A stretch of DNA of 64,000 nt. Origin: Glycocaulis sp051859565 (GTDB lineage Bacteria; Pseudomonadota; Alphaproteobacteria; Caulobacterales; Maricaulaceae). The position numbers and the translations under genes were made by a program. The stretch is from contig NZ_JBHYFK010000001.1 of the NCBI RefSeq assembly GCF_051859565.1, forward strand, positions 1-64,000, in the 5' to 3' direction. How positions within the stretch are numbered: the stretch's first letter is position 1; the number at the start of each line of letters is the position of its first letter. The notes below the pieces were generated by a model, which did not search any database, was not told the DNA's origin, and saw only the letters and a list, made by a program, of their open reading frames with translations. This document shows, piece by piece, positions 42,474 through 51,078 of the stretch.

Positions 42474-43136
42474 ATGACCGTTCACCCCGCCTTGCCGGAC
42501 ACGCTGCCGCTCTTCCCGATCCGCGGCTGCATATTGCTGCCTGGCGAGGCTCTGCCTCTGAACGTGTTTGAACCGCGCTATCTGAACATGGTCGACGACG
42601 CCATGAGCGGAAACGGCTTTCTGGGCATCATCCAGCCACGCGAGACCGGCCCGCGTGACCATCCAGACCTCGAGCGGGTCGGCACGGCAGGGCGCATCGC
42701 CAAACATTCCGAAACCACTGACGGGCGCTATCTGATCGTGCTGGTGGGCGTTTCTCGCTTCACCCTGACCGCCCAGCCCCAGATGAAGACCCCCTATCGC
42801 GTCGGGCGCGCCGACTATGCCGGGTTCGAGCGCGATATTGACGGACCCGAAGCCGACGGTCCGGGTGCCGACCGGGCCGGCTTCCTCGCACTCCTGAAAC
42901 GCTTTTTCCAACATGCCGGGATTGATGCAGACTGGGCATCGATGGACCACGCGCCCCTGTCGGCGATCACCAGCAAGGTCGCCATGGCAGCGCCCTTTGA
43001 CGCGGCCTGCAAGCAGGCACTCCTGCAGGCCTCGAGGCCCTGCGTGCGCCGCGAACTTCTGGCCACCTTGATGGAAGGCGCGCTGGAGCACGCCTTGCGC
43101 GGACCGTCATCGGGTCCGGCGGACCGGCTGCACTAG
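42474..43136 (+). CDS. LON N-terminal (substrate-binding) domain protein
   Basis: This 220-residue protein consists of a LON/PUA-like substrate-binding domain without protease or AAA parts. Typical segments are LPLFPIRGCILLPGEALPLNVFEPRYL, FLGIIQPRE and VGTAGRI. Such stand-alone domains are widespread in alphaproteobacteria next to a thioredoxin gene and Trm112, as here. The molecular role is unknown; substrate recognition or regulation of proteolysis is plausible by domain analogy only. Confidence 0.85.
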   Translation: MTVHPALPDTLPLFPIRGCILLPGEALPLNVFEPRYLNMVDDAMSGNGFLGIIQPRETGPRDHPDLERVGTAGRIAKHSETTDGRYLIVLVGVSRFTLTAQPQMKTPYRVGRADYAGFERDIDGPEADGPGADRAGFLALLKRFFQHAGIDADWASMDHAPLSAITSKVAMAAPFDAACKQALLQASRPCVRRELLATLMEGALEHALRGPSSGPADRLH

Positions 43137-43176
43137 GCTTGCCTGACCCGCGGGCGATGCCGTAAAGACGCTAGCC

Positions 43177-43395
43177 ATGAGCACCGAGACACCCACCGAC
43201 ACGCCCAATCCGCGCCGCTCCGCCCATGTGGACCCGAAGCTGCTGGAAATCCTTGTCTGCCCGGTCACCCGCCAGACGCTGGAATATGACCGCGAGGCAG
43301 GCGAGCTGATCTCGCGCGCGGCGGGGCTCGCCTATCCGGTGCGCGAAGGCGTGCCGGTCATGCTGCCCGAAGAAGCCCGCCAGCTAGATGGCTGA
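43177..43395 (+). CDS. Trm112-family small protein
   Basis: This 72-residue protein carries the Trm112 (DUF343) signature DPKLLEILVCPVTRQTLEYD and AAGLAYPVREGVPVML. Eukaryotic Trm112 activates several methyltransferases; bacterial partners are less clear. Only one Cys of the classical zinc ligands remains in ILVCPVT, as is common in bacteria. It overlaps the DUF971 gene by eight bases and probably forms an operon with it. Confidence 0.88.
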   Translation: MSTETPTDTPNPRRSAHVDPKLLEILVCPVTRQTLEYDREAGELISRAAGLAYPVREGVPVMLPEEARQLDG

Positions 43396-43720
43396 GCCCA
43401 GGCAGACGCCCTGGCCCGTCCGCCTCGCCTTTCAGGCATCGCACAGGCGTTTGCGGGCGAGCTTTGATGATGGCGCGGTGTTCGACATCCCCTATGCCCT
43501 CCTGCGCCGCGAGAGCCCGTCTGCCGAGGTGCAGGGCCATGGCCCCGGCCAGAAGCGCGGCGTCCCCCACGCTGACAGTGTCATGGTTGCAGCGGCCGAG
43601 CCTGTCGGACGCTATGCCGTGCGTCTCGTGTTTGATGACGGCCATGATAGCGGCATCTATGCCTGGACCCTCCTGCGCACGCTGGGCGAGGCAGCAGCAG
43701 GCCCGGCCTTGAGCCGCTGA
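43388..43720 (+). CDS. DUF971-domain protein
   Basis: This 110-residue protein has the DUF971 / gamma-butyrobetaine hydroxylase N-terminal-like fold. Motifs are WPVRLAFQASHRRLRASFDDG, FDIPYALLRRESPSAEV and VRLVFDDGHDSGIYAWTLL. In other genomes this domain is found beside or fused to iron-sulfur or ApbC/Mrp proteins, but its function is uncertain. It is coupled to the Trm112 gene. Confidence 0.88.
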   Translation: MAEPRQTPWPVRLAFQASHRRLRASFDDGAVFDIPYALLRRESPSAEVQGHGPGQKRGVPHADSVMVAAAEPVGRYAVRLVFDDGHDSGIYAWTLLRTLGEAAAGPALSR

Positions 43721-43781
43721 TTGCCAGCAATGGCCTGACACGCCACACTCCGGGCTGAAATGGTTTTTGAGGGACATTCAG

Positions 43782-44261
43782 ATGAAAACGGTTCTCCGCG
43801 CCGGTATGGCGCTCGCATCGGGCTGCCTGCTGGCGGCGCCTGCTGGCGCTCAGGCCACCGGGCCAGTGATCGAGCACATTGATGCGCAGGGCTTGCGCGC
43901 ACTGGTGACGGGGCTTGGCCACGAGATCACCAATGAGGCCGTATCCGAGGAAGGCCAGCCAATCGTGACGGCCACGACCGGCACCATGAACTATCTGGTG
44001 GCCGGCACGGTGTGCGAGAACGGGCAATGCCAGGGCCTGCTGACCGAGCTGGTTTTCACCAACACACCGGCCACACTGGAAATAGCCAATCACGTCAACC
44101 AGAGCTATGCGGCCATCAAGCTGGTGGTTCTGGATGGCGATAACGTAGTGTTTTCGCGCTATGACGTGCTCAATGGCGGTACGACACTGGGGGCGCTATC
44201 GACCTCGGTCAGCACATTGCTGGAAATCGCGGGCACGATCGTTCAATCGAACGGCGAGTAA
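43782..44261 (+). CDS. Secreted YbjN-like protein
   Basis: From the ATG at 43782 (GAGGGAC upstream) the protein has 159 residues. A Sec signal peptide (AGMALASGCLLAAPAGAQA) is clear. The mature part resembles the YbjN domain: IDAQGLRALVTGLGHEI, a CENGQCQGL loop with two Cys, a hydrophobic strand LTELVFTNTP, and VNQSYAAIKLVVLDGDNVVF. YbjN-like proteins are common but poorly understood sensors or chaperones. The family assignment is by pattern only. Confidence 0.7.
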   Translation: MKTVLRAGMALASGCLLAAPAGAQATGPVIEHIDAQGLRALVTGLGHEITNEAVSEEGQPIVTATTGTMNYLVAGTVCENGQCQGLLTELVFTNTPATLEIANHVNQSYAAIKLVVLDGDNVVFSRYDVLNGGTTLGALSTSVSTLLEIAGTIVQSNGE

Positions 44262-44279
44262 CGCACTACACTTTTCGCT

Positions 44280-46019
44280 CTAGGCCTGGTCCCCGGCGGG
44301 TACGGGATCTGCGATCTCGGCAGGAGCAGATGGCCGGGGGGCGGGCTGTATCCGCGCTAGCAGGCCTTGCAATTCCTGCAGCTTGGCGGGGCCGTTTTCG
44401 GCGCGCGCTTCGGCCCGGCCCATTTCCGAGGACAAGAGCCGCATGGCGCGTGCCTGCGCGTCCTGCTGGCAGCGTCCCAGTGGCAGTATGTCCTGCGCGG
44501 CAAGCCGCAATAGTCCCGCAGCCCGGTCGAGGGCGGGCAGGTTTGAGGCCGTGATACGTTCAAAGAGCTTGTTATCGTGAATAATGGCCACGCCCAGCTG
44601 GTCAAATGCATCACTCATTTCCAGCTTCGCCGCTTCGGGAAATGTCCCTTTCAGGGCCCGCTTTTGCAGTGATGCCAGCGTGGCCAGGCGTTCAAACGGC
44701 TGGCCGGGGCCCTTCACAAACCAGCTTACCGATTTCTGTGATGAGAGCTTTGCCCGCACGTAGGTAGCCAGCTTCACCTTGTTCTGCTCACCGACCAGAT
44801 TGTCTTCCATCGACAGGAGGCGGGTAATTTCCTCGGCGGGTGTCGCGGCGTCCTTCAAGGCCTCCTCGACCGATTCAGGCGATAACAGGCGCGCCGAGCG
44901 CACCGTGAACGCCTCCACCAGGGCCTGCGGATTGAGATGGTCACCTGACGCCGCGATGAGGCGCTGGGCGAGCGAGCGGGCGAGCGCAATTTCTTCAAGC
45001 ACGTTGTCCGGCTTGAAGCGCTTGGGCTGACGCAGGGCCTCCAGCACACGCCGCGCGATCTCGCCCTTGCTGTCGGGCAGCTGGCTTGCTGCAAATTTTG
45101 ACGCCAGCCGGCGCGCATTGTCGGGTGCGGCGGTCATGCTGGGATGAGTCTGGGTGCCGGCAAACACGCTGGTCAGACGTTCGACATGACTGCCCAGATC
45201 CCGGCTCTGGCCGAGAATCTGGTTCAGCGCACGATCAAAGGAGAGCATTTCGGCCAGAAAGGCATCCGCCTCCTTTGCCGCAAAGGCGCGCGCGTCCGGA
45301 TCGTCGGGCAGGTCATCATGGAAATCGAGCAGCATTTCGGCCTTGCGCGCCATGCCGGACGCATTGGCCAGCCGCTCGGCTATAGCCCGGCGCAGGCGTG
45401 TTTCGGCGCTGCCTTCAGCATGAATTTTCTCGGTCAGCTCCCGGAAGCTGGCATTTCTCGGGTCCTGCGCCTTGCGTTTGGCATCCTTGCGCGCCTTTTC
45501 GATCGCCCGCTCAACCAGCTCGGTAAGAAGGCGGACATAGGCATGAACCGATGCATCGGAGTTTTGCGAGCGGGCAATCGCCACTTTCTGGATGGCGTGC
45601 TGCAGATCGCTTTCGCACGCATCCAGCGCCTCGGCCATGTCCGGCCGGTACAGCAGTTCCAGCGGGCAGATTTCCTGACGTTCCAGCCATGGGGCGAGAG
45701 CGCGGCGCACCGTATCGCGCGCAGCAGGCCCGGCCAGATCCTCCGGCGTCACGCAAGGCAGTGTTGCCTCGCCAGTCTTGGCATCGGGAACGCTGAAGCG
45801 TTCTGCGCCTACCTCATGAATGGTGACGGTGCTGAACGTGCCGCTGGCATCATTCCATGTTTCACGCGCCACCCGGGCCGAGCCGCGGGGCATCTTGGCG
45901 ACAAGCCGGTCAGCCAGATTGATCGCGTCGGAACGTTCGTTGAGCGCTTCCACCAGCACCCATTCCGCCTTTGGATGCTTCTTGAGGAAGACCTCGAAAT
46001 GGACTTTTCCCGAAGCCAT
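44280..46019 (-). CDS. Large soluble helical protein of unknown function
   Basis: I do not recognise this 579-residue protein. It has a short N-terminal beta-rich part (KVHFEVFLKKHPKAEWVLVEALNE) with the pattern 'F-E-V-F...W...L', then almost wholly helical sequence rich in Ala, Arg, Glu and Leu. There are no membrane or signal segments. It is probably a cytoplasmic scaffold or regulator. I chose the ATG at 46019 over a GTG at 46061, which has no ribosome-binding site. It is divergent from chvI and may share control signals with it. Confidence 0.72.
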   Translation of the reverse strand: MASGKVHFEVFLKKHPKAEWVLVEALNERSDAINLADRLVAKMPRGSARVARETWNDASGTFSTVTIHEVGAERFSVPDAKTGEATLPCVTPEDLAGPAARDTVRRALAPWLERQEICPLELLYRPDMAEALDACESDLQHAIQKVAIARSQNSDASVHAYVRLLTELVERAIEKARKDAKRKAQDPRNASFRELTEKIHAEGSAETRLRRAIAERLANASGMARKAEMLLDFHDDLPDDPDARAFAAKEADAFLAEMLSFDRALNQILGQSRDLGSHVERLTSVFAGTQTHPSMTAAPDNARRLASKFAASQLPDSKGEIARRVLEALRQPKRFKPDNVLEEIALARSLAQRLIAASGDHLNPQALVEAFTVRSARLLSPESVEEALKDAATPAEEITRLLSMEDNLVGEQNKVKLATYVRAKLSSQKSVSWFVKGPGQPFERLATLASLQKRALKGTFPEAAKLEMSDAFDQLGVAIIHDNKLFERITASNLPALDRAAGLLRLAAQDILPLGRCQQDAQARAMRLLSSEMGRAEARAENGPAKLQELQGLLARIQPAPRPSAPAEIADPVPAGDQA

Positions 46020-46177
46020 GGAGCCCGCCCGCACCCTGATTGTTTCCCCGCTGCGTCCCACACTGGCGTGTTATGCTTAACCGCTCGTAACCATGAGGCT
46101 CGCTCAACCCCCTTGCTCCGGGCGGGCAGCGCTGTAGGTTTGCTCAGACCTGTCCTGATCAGAGGATCAAAATACGC

Positions 46178-46879
46178 ATGGCCCAGATAGCCCTTGTCGA
46201 TGATGACGAGAACATTCTCACCTCCGTCTCCCTTTTCCTTGAAGGTGAAGGCTATCAGGTGCAGACCTTCACCGACGGGGTGGAGGCCTTGAATGTCCTC
46301 TCCGACAACCCGCCGGACCTTGCCATATTCGACATCAAGATGCCGCGCATGGACGGGCTGGAACTGCTGCGCCGCGTGCGCCAGAGCTCCAACCTGCCGG
46401 TCATATTCCTGACCTCCAAGGATGGCGAGTTCGACGAGGCGCTGGGGCTGGATCTGGGCGCTGACGACTATATAGCCAAGCCGTTCTCCCACCAGCTTCT
46501 GGCCAAGCGGATCAAGGCGGTGCTGCGGCGCGCCCAGCCCGACGATGCCGACCTGCCGGCCAACGAAGCCGACCAGAAAGCGCTGGTGCGCGGCTCGCTG
46601 ACCCTCGACCCCAACCGGCACGCGTGTCTATGGAATGGCAAGCCGGTGCGCCTGACCGTCACCGAGTTCCTGATCCTGCAGGCGCTGGCCAACCGCCCCG
46701 GCTATGTGAAGAGCCGGGACAATCTCATGGACGCGGCCTATGACGATCAGGTCTATGTCGATGACCGCACGATTGACAGCCACATAAAGCGCATCCGCAA
46801 GAAATTCCGCGTCGTCGACGACAGCTTTGACGGGATCGAGACCCTTTATGGCGTCGGATACCGCTACAAGGAGGCGTGA
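46178..46879 (+). CDS. chvI: Response regulator ChvI (OmpR family)
   Basis: This 233-residue regulator has an N-terminal receiver (1-120) with LVDDDENI, phosphoacceptor Asp52 in IFDIKMPRMDG, Thr in FLTSKDGE and Lys in YIAKPFS. A C-terminal winged-helix DNA-binding domain (about 135-230) contains RLTVTEFLILQALANRPG, YVKSRDNLMDAAY and RTIDSHIKRIRKKFR. The sequence closely fits ChvI, which with ChvG responds to acidity or envelope stress in alphaproteobacteria. It overlaps chvG by 32 bases. Confidence 0.95.
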   Translation: MAQIALVDDDENILTSVSLFLEGEGYQVQTFTDGVEALNVLSDNPPDLAIFDIKMPRMDGLELLRRVRQSSNLPVIFLTSKDGEFDEALGLDLGADDYIAKPFSHQLLAKRIKAVLRRAQPDDADLPANEADQKALVRGSLTLDPNRHACLWNGKPVRLTVTEFLILQALANRPGYVKSRDNLMDAAYDDQVYVDDRTIDSHIKRIRKKFRVVDDSFDGIETLYGVGYRYKEA

Positions 46880-48488
46880 GCCGGGCCGCCTGAAGGCGCG
46901 GCTGGCAGGGCTCACCTCCACTCTGCGTCAGGCGCTATTTTCGCGCCTTGCTGCCAGCATCCTGGTCGCCAATCTGTTCGCGCTCGGGCTTCTGGCGCTG
47001 GGCACGCTCGCCCTGATCGAGAACCGCACCGGCCTGATCGATGCCAAGGTCGACTCGCTGACCCAGCAGGCCGACATAATCCGCAATGTCATCACCGAGA
47101 CAGCGGTGGAAGGCTCGCCTGAGCCCGCCCTCAATGCGCGCATAGCCGCCGAAGTGCTCGCCCGGCTCTACGTGCCCGAGGGCACGCGGGCCATGATCCA
47201 CGGGCCTGAAGGACGCCTCGCCGCCGACAGCTATCTGAGCGCCGGACGTGTCAGCGTGGAGCTTCTGCCACCGCCGGGTGAACGCGATATTGAAGGCTTT
47301 TTCACCGGCCTCTGGCGGGCCGTGCGCGACTTCGTCGGCGGCTTCTTCCTGTCTGCCGAGGAACGCGAGACCCGCGAGCGCTCACTCACCGAGGAGATTG
47401 CGCTAGCCCAGACAACCGGCGAAGCCGTGGCAGGGGTGAGGCGCGGCCGCTATGGCGAGCGCGTCGTGTCGGTGACACTGGCCATAGCGCCCGTACAGAC
47501 CATTGTCGGCTCGGTGACGTACGAATCCTATGATTATGACGCCCTGATCGCCGCTGACCGCGTGGCGATCCTGCCCTATCTGGGCTTTGCTGCGCTCATC
47601 ATCGTTGCTTTCGGTGCTCTTCTGGCCTTGCGCATTGCCGGCCCGGTCAAGCGCCTGTCGGATGCGGCGCGCAGCGTGCAACTTGCAGGCGGCCGGCGCG
47701 TGCCTCTGCCGGACTTCTCGCGCCGGGGCGACGAGATTGGGGATCTGGAACAGGCCTTCCGGGCCATGACGGATGCGCTTTATGACCGGCTGGACGCGAT
47801 TGAAAGCTTCGCCGCCGATGTAGCCCACGAGATCAAGAACCCGCTCACCTCCATCCGCTCTGCCGCCGAGGTATTGGTACGCGCCCGCGACGATAGCGCC
47901 CGCGAGCGTCTGGTCAGCGTGATCCAGAAGGATGTGCAGCGCCTCGACCGCCTCATCACCGACATTTCCAACGCCTCAAGGCTCGATGCCGAGCTGGCGC
48001 GTGATCAGGTCACGCCGGTCGATCTGGTCCGCCTGATCCGCGATATTGTGCGCGTCTATATCGATGGGGAGCGGGCATCGCCCGGACAGCTGGAGCTGCA
48101 GACCAGTCTCGGCGAGGCCTTTGTCGCCGCGCGCGAGGAACCGCTAGGGCGGGTCTTCACCAATCTGATCGACAATGCGCTGACCTTCTCTCCGCCAGAC
48201 GGCAAGGTGCGCATTTTTATCAAACGTAAGCACGGCAATGCCCGGGAGCGCTACATCGTCACGGTGGAAGATGACGGTCCCGGTATTCCGCCCGAAGCGC
48301 TGGAAACCATTTTCAACCGCTTTTACACCCAGCGTCCTGCCGGTGCGGCATTTGGCACCCATTCAGGGCTGGGGCTGGCGATTGCCCGCCAGATCATCTC
48401 GGCCCATGGCGGCACAATCCACGCGGAAAACCGCACCGGCCCGGCGAGCGGCGCACGTTTTGTCATCGAGCTGACGGGCGTGTCCTGA
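46848..48488 (+). CDS. chvG: Sensor histidine kinase ChvG
   Basis: The ATG at 46848 is the only reasonable start in frame and lies inside chvI, giving 546 residues. A first membrane helix (about 37-60, ILVANLFALGLLALGTLAL) precedes a periplasmic sensing domain (65-250). A second helix follows (about 250-275) and HAMP. The kinase part has H-box DVAHEIKNPLTSI, the N-box LIDNALTF, VEDDGPGIPPEALETIFNRFY and GLGLAIARQI. It pairs with chvI. Confidence 0.93.
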   Translation: MASDTATRRREPGRLKARLAGLTSTLRQALFSRLAASILVANLFALGLLALGTLALIENRTGLIDAKVDSLTQQADIIRNVITETAVEGSPEPALNARIAAEVLARLYVPEGTRAMIHGPEGRLAADSYLSAGRVSVELLPPPGERDIEGFFTGLWRAVRDFVGGFFLSAEERETRERSLTEEIALAQTTGEAVAGVRRGRYGERVVSVTLAIAPVQTIVGSVTYESYDYDALIAADRVAILPYLGFAALIIVAFGALLALRIAGPVKRLSDAARSVQLAGGRRVPLPDFSRRGDEIGDLEQAFRAMTDALYDRLDAIESFAADVAHEIKNPLTSIRSAAEVLVRARDDSARERLVSVIQKDVQRLDRLITDISNASRLDAELARDQVTPVDLVRLIRDIVRVYIDGERASPGQLELQTSLGEAFVAAREEPLGRVFTNLIDNALTFSPPDGKVRIFIKRKHGNARERYIVTVEDDGPGIPPEALETIFNRFYTQRPAGAAFGTHSGLGLAIARQIISAHGGTIHAENRTGPASGARFVIELTGVS

Positions 48489-48591
48489 AAGGCACTGCTG
48501 TGGCCTCTTTGCAAGACGCCCCTTTCACATATCTGAAATGCAAGGTTACATGGCGGTCACAAATCGTCCCGCCCCGCTCTTCAGAGTCTCC

Positions 48592-48996
48592 ATGATCGGC
48601 CTAGTCATCGTCACCCATGGTCAGCTTGCCCAGGAACTGGTGGCAGCAACCGAGCACGTCGTTGGCCGTCTGGCGGCATGTGTGGCCGTCTCCATCGGCG
48701 CCGATGACGATATGGAGCAACGCCGGGGCGATATCCGAGCGGCGGTAGAGGCCGCAGACAGCGGCGATGGCGTCATCATCGTGACCGACATTTTTGGCGG
48801 CACCCCTTCCAACCTCTCCATGTCCCTTCTCGAGAAATGCAAGGTAGAGGTGATCGCCGGCGCCAACCTGCCCATGATGATCACGCTGGCCGAGGCGCGC
48901 GGGCGCATGAGCCTCTCCGACCTCGCCGCCAATGCCTCAAGCGCAGGCAGGCGTTATATCACTGTCGGCTCCCATCTGATTGACGGGCTGTCGTGA
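48592..48996 (+). CDS. PTS EIIA component, mannose type
   Basis: From the ATG at 48592 the protein has 134 residues, the standard length of EIIA-Man-type domains. The phosphorylation site is His9 in VIVTHGQLA. Conserved segments are GVIIVTDIFGGTPSNLSM and EVIAGANLPMMI. With HPr downstream it belongs to an incomplete, regulatory phosphotransferase chain; no EIIB or EIIC permease gene is present. In many alphaproteobacteria an hprK gene separates chvG from this gene, but here the 103-base gap has no coding sequence resembling one. Its last bases overlap the HPr start. Confidence 0.92.
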   Translation: MIGLVIVTHGQLAQELVAATEHVVGRLAACVAVSIGADDDMEQRRGDIRAAVEAADSGDGVIIVTDIFGGTPSNLSMSLLEKCKVEVIAGANLPMMITLAEARGRMSLSDLAANASSAGRRYITVGSHLIDGLS

Positions 48997-49268
48997 GCAC
49001 ATATACGGCGGACGTCACGATCGTGAACAAGCGGGGTCTGCATGCCCGCGCGGCTGCAAAATTCGTCGGTCTGGCCAGAGAATTCGAGGCCACGGTAACC
49101 GTGGAGCGCGATGGCGAGCAGGCCGATGGCCGCTCCATCATGGACCTGCTCATGCTGGGCGCCGGGCCGGGCACCCAGCTGACGCTGAGCGCAGAAGGCA
49201 CCGACGCTGAGGCGCTGACCGCAGCCCTCCGCACGCTTGTCGAGAGCGGGTTCGGCGAAAGCGAGTAA
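48993..49268 (+). CDS. ptsH: PTS phosphocarrier protein HPr
   Basis: This 91-residue HPr starts at GTG, overlapping the EIIA stop by four bases. It has the phosphoacceptor His17 in KRGLHARAAAKF and the regulatory Ser48 in GRSIMDLLML. Both sites of the HprK-regulated version are conserved, so a kinase for Ser48 is expected somewhere in the genome. It receives phosphate from enzyme I, whose gene is not in the window. Confidence 0.95.
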   Translation: MSTYTADVTIVNKRGLHARAAAKFVGLAREFEATVTVERDGEQADGRSIMDLLMLGAGPGTQLTLSAEGTDAEALTAALRTLVESGFGESE

Positions 49269-50834
49269 TCAGCCCTCGCGCGGACGCTCGCCCGTTTCGC
49301 TGCCCGTGACCCCGGCGCCCGCATCGTCGGCGTCCACTTCGCCGTCACCGGCAACCGCGTTGTCCTGACCGCCAAACGCATCGCCGGCCGTCAGCGAGGC
49401 ATCTTCCGATGCGTCAATTTCCAGCGGGGTAGCGGCATCGCCGGCTGCCGGCGGAACCATACCGGCTGCCTCGACAGGTGCTTCAGGCCGCAGGGTTTCG
49501 GTTTCGGTGATCACCGGACCTGGCTCGGTCTCCACACCCGCTTCCACACTTTCAGCATCACGATTGACGCGCTCAGCCGAAGCATCGCCAGAGAGGGCCT
49601 CCGACGGCATGGGCGGTGGCGGCGGAATGTCCATGGACCGGGCTTCGGCGCGCGGATCGTGCACAGCCTGCGCTCCGGCGCTGGCGGCGCCGTGCGCCTC
49701 AAACGCGGCCGGGTGTACCGCGTCCTCGCTGGCCGCCATGGCCAGCTCTGGCTCGGTACGGGCTTCCTCTCCGCCTTCCGTTTCTGCCGTCACTTCGGCC
49801 AGCGCAGAGCTCGGGCCATCATTATCGCCTGAATGGGCAATGCTGGCGGTCGCAGCAGCAACAGGCGCCGCGACCATTGCGGCCGGTACACCTTGCGCCT
49901 CTTCCTCCTCTGGTGTTTCGGCCTGCGCCCCGCCAGCATCGCTAAGCGCGGCAGGTGTCTCACGGCGGGTCACCATTTCCTGCGGGGGGTGGCGCAGCAC
50001 ATGATCGGCCAGACGCGCAATGCGCGCTTCGAGACGCGCAGCGTCCCGCCAGCGATTGATGACGCCTGCAAACAGGAACAGGGTCACGCTGCCTGCCAGA
50101 GCCAGCAAGGCGGGAATGGCCGCGGCTTCAGCGCCATTGATGGCCACCGCACCGGCCAGCGTGATGACCAGGAAGGCCGGTACCCAGGCGAACCGCCAGG
50201 AACGCGCGCCAGGCGCCAGAAGCGCGCCCGCGAGCGTGATCGCGGCGAAGATCACCGCCCCTTCAAAGCCTGACAATTGTGGCGCCAGCTCCACAAGACT
50301 GTCCGATACGGCAGGCACCGCTTCGGCAAGCCGGGCATCGGCCAGACCCGGCTGAACCGCAACCAGCGCCGAAAACACGTCAAATGCGGGAAGGCCGTTA
50401 GCCAGACCGGGCGCCAAAAGGGCCAGCAGGGCGAGCATTTGCGGCCAGACAATAACAAGCGCAAGAACCGTGAGCGCGAGAACCGTCAGTAGCCAGTTTG
50501 CATTACGCGAGACGCCGGCGCGTGACAGGATGCTGGTATTGTCCTGGCTGGTGCGCGTCCAGCTATTGGTGCGGTAATTGACCACCGCGACCGGGCTGGA
50601 GCGCCGTTTCGGGCCGGGCTGCAGGCGGATCACGGCGGCATAGTCACCGGCATCGAGCGCAAAATCGCGCTTGCCGATCCGCACAGGGTGACGTTCGCCG
50701 TCCAGATCCTGAATACGGCGCTCGTCAGCGCGGGCACGCGGATCCGAGCCGATCACCTGTCCCGGCGCTACGTAGAAATCGATCGCGCGGCTTCCAAATC
50801 GCTGGGTAGCGTGAGCTGTCGGCAGTATCGCCAT
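49269..50834 (-). CDS. Inner-membrane protein of unknown function with long acidic tail
   Basis: From the ATG at 50834 (GAGGGG upstream) the protein has 521 residues. It has a basic soluble N-terminal part (1-110, with DFYVAPGQVIGSDPRARADE and FALDAGDYAAVIRLQPG), four hydrophobic segments (about 115-280) and a highly acidic Ala/Glu/Pro-rich tail to the end (about 300-521). I recognise no family. Its start is divergent from ahcY with 244 bases between them. The tail may be disordered or interact with the envelope. Confidence 0.75.
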   Translation of the reverse strand: MAILPTAHATQRFGSRAIDFYVAPGQVIGSDPRARADERRIQDLDGERHPVRIGKRDFALDAGDYAAVIRLQPGPKRRSSPVAVVNYRTNSWTRTSQDNTSILSRAGVSRNANWLLTVLALTVLALVIVWPQMLALLALLAPGLANGLPAFDVFSALVAVQPGLADARLAEAVPAVSDSLVELAPQLSGFEGAVIFAAITLAGALLAPGARSWRFAWVPAFLVITLAGAVAINGAEAAAIPALLALAGSVTLFLFAGVINRWRDAARLEARIARLADHVLRHPPQEMVTRRETPAALSDAGGAQAETPEEEEAQGVPAAMVAAPVAAATASIAHSGDNDGPSSALAEVTAETEGGEEARTEPELAMAASEDAVHPAAFEAHGAASAGAQAVHDPRAEARSMDIPPPPPMPSEALSGDASAERVNRDAESVEAGVETEPGPVITETETLRPEAPVEAAGMVPPAAGDAATPLEIDASEDASLTAGDAFGGQDNAVAGDGEVDADDAGAGVTGSETGERPREG

Positions 50835-51078
50835 GCCTGGTATTCCCCTCATCACGCGCCATATTCGTGCTCGTCACGGCTGTAAGCCAATGGCACAGAC
50901 GCCCCTCGTTAAAAGAGTGTATACAAAAAACGGGCCGGTTTAACCTCTTGTTTGCAAATTCCCTGTGTCAGAGCCGTGACAGCGCTCAGCGCGCCGTTTG
51001 CGCTGCACCCGCGCGGGGGCTATACACCGCGCATATCAAGCACTCCCGCTTTTGAATTCCGCGAAAGAAGGATCATCC

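Noticed and set aside
48489..48591. hprK remnant between chvG and EIIA
   Set aside because: No frame in this stretch shows the HprK P-loop or signature, so a remnant is not supported.
50835..51078. SAH riboswitch upstream of ahcY
   Set aside because: The leader was scanned for the conserved core of the SAH riboswitch and nothing matched convincingly.
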